The notes below the pieces were generated by a model. That model was given only the letters and a program-made list of their open reading frames with translations. It searched no databases and was not told the DNA's origin. This document shows positions 39,300 through 47,267 of a stretch of 64,000 bases of DNA, piece by piece. The DNA comes from Thermodesulfobacteriota bacterium (GTDB lineage: Bacteria; Desulfobacterota; Desulfobacteria; Desulfobacterales; Desulfosudaceae), in NCBI GenBank assembly GCA_040753795.1, contig JBFMDX010000002.1:62001-126000 (forward strand). Direction: 5' to 3'. How positions within the stretch are numbered: position 1 is the stretch's first letter; every line of letters begins with the position of its first letter. The translations under genes were made by a program, and so were the position numbers.

Positions 39300-40118
39300 C
39301 TATTCCATCCCTTCCGGCAGCGGTGTCATGGCTTCGCCGCCCAGTACATAACCGCCGTCAAGCCTTAACACGCTTCCGGTCATGAAGGGGGCGTCCTCGA
39401 TGATATACATCACGGCCTTGACCACATCCTCCAGGCACCCGGTCCGTCCCATCAGGGTATGGCCGATAATCGCCTGTCTCTGGTCGTCGGTCAGCAGCCC
39501 CCATCCGCGGGTGTCCCGCGCGTGGCGGGTGTCAAAAAACCCCAGCATGATTTCATTGACCCGCACCTCCGGCGCGCCCATGCGGGCCCATGTTTCCGTT
39601 AAAATAGATATCCCCCGGCTGGCGGCGGCGTAACCGTCGTTAAAGACAGGTGCGGCCGGCCCGGCCCGGCCGACGATAGCCGCGATGGAGGAAAAATTGA
39701 TGACTACCCCTTGGCCGGACGTTTTCAGATGCGGCAGGGCCTCTTGGAAAACCCATTGCTTGGCCCGCAGGGTGGTGGCCATTTCCATGTCCCACTGAGT
39801 CGCCTTGTAGGGGCCGTGAACCACCGGCCAGCCGCCGCGTTCAATATTATTGATCAGAATATCGAGCCGGCCGAACCGGGCGACGACCCGGTCGATCAGA
39901 GCGGGTATCCGGTCGGTTTGATTGAGATCGATCTTCAGGACTTCATAGTCTGTTCCGGTGGCGGCAAAAGCGGCCTTCATCTCCGGCAGGCGCTCTTCCC
40001 AGTCATTATAAGTCAGGCCCAGACGGACCCCCCGGCGGGCCAGGGCCAGGCCGATTTCCCTGCCGATTCCTTTTATGGCGCCGAGCACCAGGGCGGTTTT
40101 CCCGGTCAGTTCCATCAA
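39300..40118 (-). CDS. Short-chain dehydrogenase/reductase-like protein with altered active site
   Basis: A 272-residue SDR. The Rossmann start is intact (TALVLGAIKGIGREIGLALA), Asp/Asn in DILINNIERGG and the catalytic Ser in VINFSSIAAIVG are present. The usual YxxxK is replaced: the aligned stretch reads GYAAASRGIS, with Ser where Lys should be. The C-terminal MTGSVLRLDGGYVLGG is typical. Loss of the Lys questions normal oxidoreductase activity. It overlaps the YkgJ gene by 4 bp and is followed directly by the MFS gene, indicating a three-gene unit. Substrate unknown. Confidence 0.8.
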   Translation of the reverse strand: MMELTGKTALVLGAIKGIGREIGLALARRGVRLGLTYNDWEERLPEMKAAFAATGTDYEVLKIDLNQTDRIPALIDRVVARFGRLDILINNIERGGWPVVHGPYKATQWDMEMATTLRAKQWVFQEALPHLKTSGQGVVINFSSIAAIVGRAGPAAPVFNDGYAAASRGISILTETWARMGAPEVRVNEIMLGFFDTRHARDTRGWGLLTDDQRQAIIGHTLMGRTGCLEDVVKAVMYIIEDAPFMTGSVLRLDGGYVLGGEAMTPLPEGME

Positions 40119-40858
40119 GCCCCCGCCTGTTGCGGAAACAGCATACGGCCTGTCCAGGTCAGAGCCAAATGCAGCAGTGCCCGGTCATCCTGTTCCGCCG
40201 CCGTCAAGTCAACGCCTGTCATACCGGTCTCGGCCAGCCGGCCGGTTTCAAAGATCTCTTTCCGGAACCGGTCCAGGTCGTAACAGCCGGTATAAAAAAT
40301 ATTGGCTTCCGCCAGGGACAGTGAACGGCCCGGCGCAAGCCGGTTTTTAGCGCTGATCAACTCCATCATCCGGTCATTCATCCGGTTGTACTCCGCCAAG
40401 CCCTGTTCTTCTACCCACTGGCGCACCGTCTGAGTCCGGTCCTGATCAAAGCCAAGGCAGTGATCTTCCCGGATCAGGAAAAACCGTTCGCTGATTTGTT
40501 CGGTTTCTCTTGACCGGGATGCCAGCCGGATCAGGGGATAAGAGCGGCAGGAGGAAGGACGGTCTTCATAGACGCCGCATCCTTCGGGCGCGACAAACGG
40601 GCAGCGGAGATCATCTGGTGAGCCCGTCGTCAGAGAAACGACGACCAGGCCGGTTTCCCCGCCGGTCTGCTGTCGGGTGTAGCGGGAGAGAAACTCGCCC
40701 GAGGTCAGGCCCAGGCGGTTTTTAAGGCGCAGAATATCGTACGGCGTCAGGAACTGAACCAGGTCGCCGCAGCACTGGTTGAAGCAGGTCACCTTCCGGT
40801 GGCAGGCGAAACGGAACGAATCTCCCGGCGAAAGTTCAATAGGGTTATGATTGTCCAT
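40115..40858 (-). CDS. YkgJ-family cysteine-cluster protein
   Basis: A 247-residue protein with the YkgJ-type N-terminal Cys cluster CHRKVTCFNQCCGDL (CxxxxxCxxxCC), a helical stretch SGEFLSRYT, and the conserved second part CPFVAPEGCGVYEDRPSSCR SYPL. The family is thought to chelate Zn or Fe, perhaps as an Fe-S scaffold; the role is unproven. The C-terminal half (FYTGCYDLDRFRKEIFETGR) is variable. It is the first gene of a YkgJ-SDR-MFS unit, with an ATGA overlap to the SDR. Confidence 0.85.
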   Translation of the reverse strand: MDNHNPIELSPGDSFRFACHRKVTCFNQCCGDLVQFLTPYDILRLKNRLGLTSGEFLSRYTRQQTGGETGLVVVSLTTGSPDDLRCPFVAPEGCGVYEDRPSSCRSYPLIRLASRSRETEQISERFFLIREDHCLGFDQDRTQTVRQWVEEQGLAEYNRMNDRMMELISAKNRLAPGRSLSLAEANIFYTGCYDLDRFRKEIFETGRLAETGMTGVDLTAAEQDDRALLHLALTWTGRMLFPQQAGA

Positions 40859-40887
40859 ATGGTTTCGGGATAAAGCGGCGGACGCGG

Positions 40888-41412
40888 CTATTCCCCTTCG
40901 AACTCAACCAGAGTAAAGATGGAATACTCCTTGATCTTCTCTTTTCCCTTCAGGTCCGGCAGATCGATGACGAACGCGCACTCCACCACCTCGCCTCCCA
41001 GCTTTTCGGCCAGGTCAATAGCGGCCTTGACGGTTCCGCCGGTGGCGATAAGGTCGTCGATGATCACCACCCGGTCGCCCTTTCTGATGGCATCCTCGTG
41101 AACCTCAATGCTGTCCTGGCCGTATTCCAGGGCGTAAGACTGGCTCACGGTGCGGTATGGTAATTTTCCTTTCTTCCGGACGGGGATAAAGGGAATTCCC
41201 AGAAGGTAGGCCAGCGGTGCTCCGAAAATCAGCCCCCTGGCGTCAATCCCCAGGATGGCGTCAAGATTCATGGCCTTGTACCGGTCATAAAAGCAGTCAA
41301 TAACCTTCTTGAATGCGGCCGGCTCCTGCAGCAGCGTGGTGATATCCCGGAACATGACTCCCTTGGCCGGCCAGTCAGGCACGGTCCGGATGGCTTTTTT
41401 TATATCCGACAT
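40888..41412 (-). CDS. apt: Adenine phosphoribosyltransferase
   Basis: A 174-residue type I phosphoribosyltransferase of normal Apt length. It begins IRTVPDWPAKGVMFRDITTL, has the adenine-site region LDAILGIDARGLIFGAPLAY and FIPVRKKGKLPY, and the PRPP-binding motif RVVIIDDLIATGGTVKAAID. It converts adenine and PRPP to AMP. mtnP lies 17 bp upstream on the same strand, which makes biochemical sense: MtnP releases adenine from methylthioadenosine and Apt salvages it. Confidence 0.96.
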   Translation of the reverse strand: MSDIKKAIRTVPDWPAKGVMFRDITTLLQEPAAFKKVIDCFYDRYKAMNLDAILGIDARGLIFGAPLAYLLGIPFIPVRKKGKLPYRTVSQSYALEYGQDSIEVHEDAIRKGDRVVIIDDLIATGGTVKAAIDLAEKLGGEVVECAFVIDLPDLKGKEKIKEYSIFTLVEFEGE

Positions 41413-41429
41413 GACACTTCCTCCTTGAT

Positions 41430-42179
41430 TTATATTTTAACTATTGCCGCCAGTAGAATCCGCTTCACTTTTTCGGCGTTGCTGTTGAACACGGCCATGA
41501 TTTCCTTCCAGGTCACCGGCTCCTCATCTTCCTTCCAGCAGTCGTAATCAGTGGACATGGCCACAGCCGCGTAAGGGATGCCCGCTTCATTGGCCAGGGT
41601 CACTTCCGTGGCCACGGTCATGTTGATGACATCCGCCCCCCAGATCCGGAACATACGGGATTCCGCCCGGGTGGAAAACCGGGGGCCTTCAATAGTGACC
41701 ACGGTCCCGCGGTCGTGAACGTTAACCCCCATTTCAACGGCGCAGCCCAGCAGGATCCGGCGCAGATTTTCGTCAAAGGGGTCGGCCATGGGCGTGTGAG
41801 CGCTCAAATCCATGCCGACGAATGATTCAAAAAAGGTATTCTTTCTGTTCTTGGTAAAATCGATGAACTGATCCGGGATCACGAAATGCCCCCGGTCGAT
41901 CTCCTGTCGCAGGCTGCCGCAGGCGGTCGTGGCCAAGATATGGGTGACGCCGTTGTCCTTGAAGGCCTGAATGTTGGCCCGGTAATTGACCCCGGACGGA
42001 GAATGCTGATGTTTTTTGCCGTGCCGGGGCAGAAGGACCACTTCCACGCCTTCTACCTTGCCGCACATCAGCGGCGCCGAAGGCTCTCCATACGGGGTGA
42101 TGACGTCGATTTCATGGGGTTCTTTCAGCAGGTCCGGGTCGTCCAGCCCGGAGCCCCCGATAATGCCGATCTTTTTCAT
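41430..42179 (-). CDS. mtnP: S-methyl-5'-thioadenosine phosphorylase
   Basis: A 249-residue enzyme from the ATG at 42179, preceded by CAGGGGGAACC; nine more codons in frame upstream lack support. It begins MKKIGIIGGSGLDDPDLL and has PLMCGKVEGVEVVLLPRHGK, HSPSGVNYRANIQAFKDNGV, TVVTIEGPRFSTRAESRMFR, INMTVATEVTLANEAGIPY and AMSTDYDCWKEDEEPVT. It phosphorolyses methylthioadenosine (or possibly adenosine/inosine in some bacteria) to adenine and methylthioribose-1-phosphate. Operon with apt. Confidence 0.95.
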   Translation of the reverse strand: MKKIGIIGGSGLDDPDLLKEPHEIDVITPYGEPSAPLMCGKVEGVEVVLLPRHGKKHQHSPSGVNYRANIQAFKDNGVTHILATTACGSLRQEIDRGHFVIPDQFIDFTKNRKNTFFESFVGMDLSAHTPMADPFDENLRRILLGCAVEMGVNVHDRGTVVTIEGPRFSTRAESRMFRIWGADVINMTVATEVTLANEAGIPYAAVAMSTDYDCWKEDEEPVTWKEIMAVFNSNAEKVKRILLAAIVKI

Positions 42180-42279
42180 GGTTCCCCCTGATTTGGAAAT
42201 TGACATGACGATTTTTCTTCAACAGGCCTCGGCATTGAATGCGTCGAGGTCGCCGAGAGCCTGACGCGCAATCCTGTGT

Positions 42280-42308
42280 TCAATAATATGGAAACAATAT
42301 ATTGTCAA
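42280..42308 (-). promoter_or_regulatory. Probable promoter of mtnP-apt
   Basis: On the minus strand: perfect -35 TTGACA (42308-42303), a 17-bp spacer, -10 TATTGA (42285-42280, 3/6). It lies about 100 bp before the mtnP ATG and after the stop of the sigma-54 regulator gene. Confidence 0.45.
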
Positions 42309-42349
42309 GATATTGTGGCGTTTTGAAGTCGTCGCGCGCAACTGGAACG

Positions 42350-43849
42350 TTATGAGCCGGTATCCCTGTCCGAATCCCATTCCTTTATATATTTGGCGAC
42401 GGTGCGCCGGTCGAGGATCGTCCGCCTGGCCACCTCTTCGAAGGTCCCGAGGCGTTCGTACAGCAGTTTGCAATAGCCCGCGATAAGCCGGTTGGCGGGG
42501 ATGTTGCCCTGTTCGAGGCCGTCGGCCAGCTCATCCTTGATGTCATTGCTGACAAGCTTGTTATCCCCGGTGTAGTCTTTTTTCAGCAGAACCCTGCGGA
42601 CGCACTGCTCCAGCTCCCGGACATTGCCGGGCCAGGGATAAGTCTTGCCCAGCCGGGTAGCGATCACTTCATGCACCATCTCGACAAATTCAGGGGCGTT
42701 CCGGCCGACGGTCCGCTTGACGATAACGGCGATCAGGTGGTCCAGTTCTTCCTCGTCCTGCTGGATGCGCTCCCTGAGGGAGGGGACGTAAATCACGTCC
42801 GAGCACAGGCGGTAATAAAAATCATCCCGGAAAGTCCCCTCGCTGCGGAGCTTGTCGATGGAGCCGTTGGTCGCGGCAATGACCCGACCGTAGAAACGTT
42901 CCTGTTTACGGCTTCCGACCGGGTAGTAGATCCTCTCCTGGAGAACCTGGAGCAGCTTGATCTGCATGGGCAGCGAGATCTCGCCTATTTCATCAAGAAA
43001 GATGGATCCATGCAGGCCGCATCGCGAAAAAACGCCGCTGTAATCCTCGATGGCGCCGGTAAACGCCCCTTTTTTGTGGCCGAAGAGCTCCGATTCAATG
43101 ATGGACTCGGGAAACTGGGAGAGATTGACGGGGACAAAAAACCGGGTAAAGCTTTCGGCAAAACGGTTTTTTTTCATGTCAAAGGGGATATAACCTGAGT
43201 TCCCGATGGCGGCCGCCACGGCGCCTTTTCCGGCGCCTGTCTCTCCCAGGATGATGGTGGAAAAATCCTCCATGCGGTCCCGCAAATACGCCCGGTAAAG
43301 TTCAAAGTTGTGGGTAAAGATGTTGTTCCACAGATCCAGGCGCAGCTTCTGCATCACCGCGCTCCGGCCCACCAGGTTGCGGTTGATGAAAAAGAAGGCG
43401 CGCCGGAACTGATAGGACTCTTCGACAATCCGCTGGATGCTGTCTTCGTCAAACCCTCTTTTCTGGAGGGATGCCCGGGCGGCGCCGGCAAAGGGAAACT
43501 TGATGACCTTGTCGCCGGCGTCCATCTGGTCCTGTATAAGTTGATCAAACTGCTTGCGGAAGCTGTAAAAGAAATCAAAGGCGAAAAGGCCTTCGACCAG
43601 CTGCCGGTCCATTCCCGAAAACAGATTGATGTTGCCGCGGTCCGTTGCGTCCAGCACCTGGATGCGCTGCTTGACCGCGTCAACCGCCATTTCAAGGGGT
43701 CTGGCTTCCCCGGCGTCGTCGGTTGCGCCCGAGATTTTCCTGTCAATCTCGTCTCGTTGCGGGCTGAAGGGGTTGGCCAGCGTCGCCTGTTTTATAAGAA
43801 GGAGGAACTCCCGCTCCTCACCTGCCAGTTCTTTTTTTCCCTGAAGCAT
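42350..43849 (-). CDS. Sigma-54-dependent transcriptional activator, likely regulator of the divergent fatty-acid cluster
   Basis: A 499-residue protein. An N-terminal sensory region of about 190 residues lacks a receiver domain or recognisable PAS/GAF; it is Phe/Asp-rich helical sequence (GLFAFDFFYSFRKQFDQLIQ). The AAA+ domain has Walker A LGETGAGKGAVAAAIG, the sigma-54 contact loop GHKKGAFTGAIEDYSG, Walker B GSIFLDEIGEISL and the arginine-finger region DDFYYRLCSDVIYVPSLRER. A C-terminal Fis-like helix-turn-helix (ERLGTFEEVARRTILDRRTV) ends it. It is divergent from the fatty-acid operon across a 244-bp gap containing a sigma-54 promoter and an inverted repeat. Confidence 0.9.
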   Translation of the reverse strand: MLQGKKELAGEEREFLLLIKQATLANPFSPQRDEIDRKISGATDDAGEARPLEMAVDAVKQRIQVLDATDRGNINLFSGMDRQLVEGLFAFDFFYSFRKQFDQLIQDQMDAGDKVIKFPFAGAARASLQKRGFDEDSIQRIVEESYQFRRAFFFINRNLVGRSAVMQKLRLDLWNNIFTHNFELYRAYLRDRMEDFSTIILGETGAGKGAVAAAIGNSGYIPFDMKKNRFAESFTRFFVPVNLSQFPESIIESELFGHKKGAFTGAIEDYSGVFSRCGLHGSIFLDEIGEISLPMQIKLLQVLQERIYYPVGSRKQERFYGRVIAATNGSIDKLRSEGTFRDDFYYRLCSDVIYVPSLRERIQQDEEELDHLIAVIVKRTVGRNAPEFVEMVHEVIATRLGKTYPWPGNVRELEQCVRRVLLKKDYTGDNKLVSNDIKDELADGLEQGNIPANRLIAGYCKLLYERLGTFEEVARRTILDRRTVAKYIKEWDSDRDTGS

Positions 43850-43886
43850 GGTCGCGTCTCACCGGAATCGTTTTAGGTGGGTTACC

Positions 43887-43912
43887 GTACATATTTTGCA
43901 TAACCAATGTAC
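43887..43912. promoter_or_regulatory. Inverted repeat, probable upstream activator site
   Basis: GTACAT (43887-43892) and ATGTAC (43907-43912) separated by 14 bp. The centre lies about 110 bp upstream of the -24 element of the fatty-acid operon and about 50 bp from the regulator's start codon, the usual place for an enhancer-binding protein. It could serve autoregulation too. Confidence 0.5.
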
Positions 43913-44009
43913 ACGGCATGATGATTGTCTTTTCCGAAACAAAATTCAAGCAAAACCATAAACCTGTTTTTATCTGTAATTCAGGCCAGTTGTTTAATCG
44001 CGTAAACCT

Positions 44010-44025
44010 GGCACGCCTTTTGTAG
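44010..44025 (+). promoter_or_regulatory. Sigma-54 (-24/-12) promoter of the fatty-acid operon
   Basis: TGGCACGCCTTTTGTA: matches TGGCACG-N4-TTGCW at every fixed position except the C of the -12 GC (T here). GG-to-G spacing is correct. It lies 68 bp before the operon's first ATG (44094) and faces it. The neighbouring gene encodes a sigma-54 activator, which strengthens the assignment. Confidence 0.75.
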
Positions 44026-44093
44026 TCACAACGGACTTCACAAAGCAATAACAATACCAGAGAGACGGAGACTGACAGAAGGAGAGTGCCGGA

Positions 44094-45068
44094 ATGACTG
44101 AAATAGAGACAGCGGTTGTTTTCCCCGGACAGGGAACCCAGCGCAAAGGCATGGGCGAAGATTTTTTCAACGCCCTGCCCGAGTGCCGGGAAGTATATGA
44201 GGAGGCCTCCGATACGCTTGGCTGGAACGTGGCGGACATGTGCTTTCGGGACGATCTGTTGATGAATTTGACCGAGTACGCCCAGCCGTGCATCTTCACC
44301 ACGGAAATAGCGATGTACAGGGGGCTTCAGGAGAGATACGGCCTGGCCGCCGATTATTTCGGGGGCCACAGCGTCGGCGAATACGCGGCCCTGGTCGCGG
44401 CCGGTGCTTTGTCGTTCTCCGCGGCCCTGCAAATCGTTCAGGTCCGCGGGCGGTTGATGCAGTCCTGTTTCCCGACCGGCGCCGGCGGCATGTCCGCGGT
44501 GATCGGAGAAAATTTGGATGCCGATTCTATCCGTCGGGTCATGGCGGATCTGCCCGTAGACGTGGCCAACATCAATTCCGCCGGTCAGGTAGTGATCAGC
44601 GGCCGGATCGAAGCCCTGGATGAGGCGGAACAGCGGATTACCCGGGCTGCCGGCGATCCTCCGTCCCTTCGGTTCGTCCGACTGAACGTGAGCGCGCCGT
44701 TTCACAGCCGCTTCATGGCCGGCATTGAAGAGCCGTTCCGGGCCTGCCTGAACGCCGCCCGGGAGCAGATTCAGGCCCCACAGGCGGCAAAAGTCACATC
44801 TAATTATACCGGTGATTTTCACACACCCGCCCGGGAGGCCGTGATTGATAATCTGGTCCTTCAGATCAGCGGGACCGTGCGCTGGCGGGACAACATGGGC
44901 TGCCTGGCGGAAAAGGCGAAAACTTTTTTCGAGGTGGGGCCCCACCGGCCGCTGAAGGCGTTTTTCGCCTCGATCAACGTGGCCTGCCGCGCCGTCACCA
45001 GCCTGGCGGCGGCGGAAAAAACATTCGGCGCTGCAGCCGGAAAGGAAAAAGAACATGTTCTCGTTTGA
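44094..45068 (+). CDS. Malonyl-CoA:ACP transacylase-like acyltransferase
   Basis: A 324-residue FabD-type acyltransferase. It begins TAVVFPGQGTQRKGMGEDFF, contains the nucleophile elbow GGHSVGEYAALVAAGALSF, the Arg of QVRGRLMQ, and the catalytic His in APFHSRFMAGIEEPF. TVRWRDNMGCLAEKAKTFFE and VGPHRPLKAF close the fold. It should load malonyl (or another extender) onto the ACP encoded at 48585. First gene of the operon, 68 bp after the sigma-54 promoter; it overlaps the next gene by 14 bp. Extender specificity is not decided. Confidence 0.88.
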   Translation: MTEIETAVVFPGQGTQRKGMGEDFFNALPECREVYEEASDTLGWNVADMCFRDDLLMNLTEYAQPCIFTTEIAMYRGLQERYGLAADYFGGHSVGEYAALVAAGALSFSAALQIVQVRGRLMQSCFPTGAGGMSAVIGENLDADSIRRVMADLPVDVANINSAGQVVISGRIEALDEAEQRITRAAGDPPSLRFVRLNVSAPFHSRFMAGIEEPFRACLNAAREQIQAPQAAKVTSNYTGDFHTPAREAVIDNLVLQISGTVRWRDNMGCLAEKAKTFFEVGPHRPLKAFFASINVACRAVTSLAAAEKTFGAAAGKEKEHVLV

Positions 45069-45993
45069 TTCGGGCTACTGGGCGCTGATCATCGGCGGCT
45101 CCAGCGGTTTCGGTCTGGCCTGCGCCCGGAAGCTCTCCCGGCACGGCATGAACCTGTGCATCGTTCACCGGGACCGCAAAGGCGCCATGTCCCGGATCGA
45201 ACCCCTGTTCGACGAAATGCGGTCGACCGGAGTGAAGGTGGTGACGTTTAACGCCGACGCGACCGCTGCCGAGACCATCACCCGCGTGCTCGACCGCCTG
45301 GAGGAAACGTTCGCGAGAACAGATCGGATCAGACTGGTTTTGCATTCCATCGCCTTCGGAAACCTCCGGCTACTCGCGCCTTATCATCCGGCCGACACGG
45401 CGGAAAAGACCCGGGAGCTTCTCGCCCGACGGGTTGCGCTGCCGCCGGAATGGCTGGACAGCGCCGTGGAGGGCCTCTTTGAGGAAGGCGCTGACGCGCT
45501 TCATCCGCTGGCGTCGCCTCCCGAATACGCCAACGATCTGCTTCTGGAGGCCGGGGATTTTGCCCGCACCATCCAGGCCATGGGATCAAATATTGTAGAG
45601 TGGGTGCAGGAAATAAACCAGCGCGGGCTGTTCGCGGAAGACGCGCGAGTGCTGAGCCTGACCAGCGAGGGCAACACCGTGGCCTGGCGGGGCTACGCCG
45701 CCGTTTCCGCGGCCAAGGCCGTCCTGGAATCCGTGTCCCGGTCCCTGGCGGTCGAGTTCGCGCCCTATGGCATCCGCTCCAACGTGATCCAGGCCGGGGT
45801 CACGGATACGGCCGCCCTGCGGGCAATTCCGGGCAACCGCCAGATCTCGGCCCGGGCTTGCCTGCGCAATCCCTTCGGCCGGTTGACGCGGCCCGAGGAT
45901 GTGGCTGATGTCATTTTTCTCCTCTGCCAGGACGAGGCCGCCTGGATTAACGGAGCCCTGATCTGCGTGGATGGGGGGGAGAGAATAGCCTGA
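45055..45993 (+). CDS. Enoyl-ACP reductase, FabL/FabI-like SDR
   Basis: A 312-residue SDR. The Rossmann motif GGSSGFGLACARKLS is of the classical SDR kind. The active site has TSEGNTVAWRGYAAVSAAKA, i.e. Tyr-x6-Lys, the spacing of FabI/FabL enoyl reductases and not the YxxxK of ketoreductases. An insert of about 80 residues (residues 110-190, YHPADTAEKTRELLARR) is unusual. SNVIQAGVTDTAALRAIPG and WINGALICVDGG end it. It would reduce the trans-2-enoyl-ACP intermediate. It overlaps the acyltransferase gene and lies 73 bp before fabG. Confidence 0.8.
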   Translation: MFSFDSGYWALIIGGSSGFGLACARKLSRHGMNLCIVHRDRKGAMSRIEPLFDEMRSTGVKVVTFNADATAAETITRVLDRLEETFARTDRIRLVLHSIAFGNLRLLAPYHPADTAEKTRELLARRVALPPEWLDSAVEGLFEEGADALHPLASPPEYANDLLLEAGDFARTIQAMGSNIVEWVQEINQRGLFAEDARVLSLTSEGNTVAWRGYAAVSAAKAVLESVSRSLAVEFAPYGIRSNVIQAGVTDTAALRAIPGNRQISARACLRNPFGRLTRPEDVADVIFLLCQDEAAWINGALICVDGGERIA

Positions 45994-46066
45994 TTTGAAA
46001 TCGGTATAAGTGCAGGGGAGGGCTTTAGCCTTCCAGAAGAACAACGCCTTGGAAAGGCTTTTACTG

Positions 46067-46807
46067 ATGACTGAAAATGAAAAAATACCGGTCGCCGTCG
46101 TGACCGGCGGCACCCGGGGCATCGGCGCCGCCTGCTGCCGGGCCCTTGCCGGCGCCGGCTTTGCGGTCGGCATCAATTACCGGGGCGACGGCGCCAGGGC
46201 CGCGGCGATGCTGTCGGAACTCGGCGGTCGGGGCTTTATCCTGCCGGCGGACATGTCCGATGCGGACCAGGTGGAGCAGATGGTGCAGCGGATCAAACAG
46301 ACGGCCGGCCGGGTCGACGTGCTGGTGAACAACGCCGGGACCAGCATCAACAAAACGATGATGGAGACGACCCTGGACGATTTCGACGCCCAGCGGTCGC
46401 TGATGAGGGGGGTGTGGCACCTGACCCGGCGCGTGCTGCGGCTCTTCATGCTCCGGCAGTCGGGCGGCAAAATCATCAACATTTCCAGCATCACCGGCCA
46501 CACCGGCAATCCCGGCCAGATCCCCTACACCATGGAAAAAGGGGCCCTGGACGCCATGACCCGGTCCCTGGCCAGGGAAGTCGCCGGCCGGAACATCCTG
46601 GTCAATTCCGTGGCCCCGGGCTTCATCGACACGGACATGACCCGGGAGCTTCCGGAAGAAATCAAAACCAGGCTCATCGGGGATATCCCCCTGGGACGCA
46701 TGGGACTTCCCGAAGAGGTGGCCGAGGTGGTGGCCTTTCTGGCCAGCAGGGGGAGCTATATCAACGGCTCGGTCATTCATGTCAACGGGGGGATCTATGG
46801 CGGCTGA
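46067..46807 (+). CDS. fabG: 3-oxoacyl-ACP reductase
   Basis: A 246-residue classical SDR from the ATG at 46067; the frame is open 19 codons upstream without a better start. Visible: VAVVTGGTRGIGAACCRALA (TGxxxGIG), VLVNNAGTSI, catalytic Ser in INISSITGHTGNPGQIPY, YTMEK (YxxxK), and NILVNSVAPGFIDTDMTREL. C-terminal SRGSYINGSVIHVNGGIYGG. It reduces 3-oxoacyl-ACP with NAD(P)H. It overlaps the dehydratase start by 11 bp. A gene-specific role within the cluster is inferred from position. Confidence 0.92.
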   Translation: MTENEKIPVAVVTGGTRGIGAACCRALAGAGFAVGINYRGDGARAAAMLSELGGRGFILPADMSDADQVEQMVQRIKQTAGRVDVLVNNAGTSINKTMMETTLDDFDAQRSLMRGVWHLTRRVLRLFMLRQSGGKIINISSITGHTGNPGQIPYTMEKGALDAMTRSLAREVAGRNILVNSVAPGFIDTDMTRELPEEIKTRLIGDIPLGRMGLPEEVAEVVAFLASRGSYINGSVIHVNGGIYGG

Positions 46808-47267
46808 CCGGCAAATGAGGGAACGGGTGCTGGCGGCCATTCCGCAGCAACCCCCGTTCCGGTTCATCGACGAGATCCTCGAACTGAGCGACGAGACCGT
46901 CACTTCCGCCTACCGGTTCCGGGAGGACGAGTTCTTCTACCCGGGTCACTTTCCCGGCCATCCGGTGACGCCGGGCGTCATCCTCATCGAGACCATGGCC
47001 CAGGCCGGGCTCACCGCCCTGGGAATATACCAGCTCCTGAAGGAGGCGCCCCCCGGAGAAAAGCCCCCCGCCGTTACACCATACTTCGTCTTTGCCGACC
47101 AGGTTGAATTTTCGCGCCTGGTCAGACCCGGGGAGCGGGTGATTATCAAAGGGGAAAAAATTTATTTCCGCCGGGGCAACATCAAATCAACGGTCAGCAT
47201 CACGGGCGAAGACGGCGCCGCCGTCTGTCACGGCGTGCTGACCGGCACGGGGGTAAACCGTTCATGA
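46797..47267 (+). CDS. 3-hydroxyacyl-ACP dehydratase, FabZ-like
   Basis: A 156-residue hot-dog protein from the ATG at 46797, with a GGGGGG site just before it. Visible: IPQQPPFRFIDEILELS, the catalytic segment YPGHFPGHPVTPGVILIETM (His and Glu present), and AQAGLTALGIYQLL. A strand with VEFSRLVRPGERVIIKGEKI follows. It would dehydrate 3-hydroxyacyl-ACP to trans-2-enoyl-ACP. It overlaps fabG by 11 bp and the ketosynthase by 4 bp (ATGA), indicating coupled translation. Confidence 0.9.
   Translation: MAADRQMRERVLAAIPQQPPFRFIDEILELSDETVTSAYRFREDEFFYPGHFPGHPVTPGVILIETMAQAGLTALGIYQLLKEAPPGEKPPAVTPYFVFADQVEFSRLVRPGERVIIKGEKIYFRRGNIKSTVSITGEDGAAVCHGVLTGTGVNRS

Noticed and set aside
43818-45056. Open frame of 412 codons on the minus strand over the acyltransferase gene
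   Set aside because: Shadow of the FabD-like gene running through the sigma-54 promoter region; no recognisable domain.
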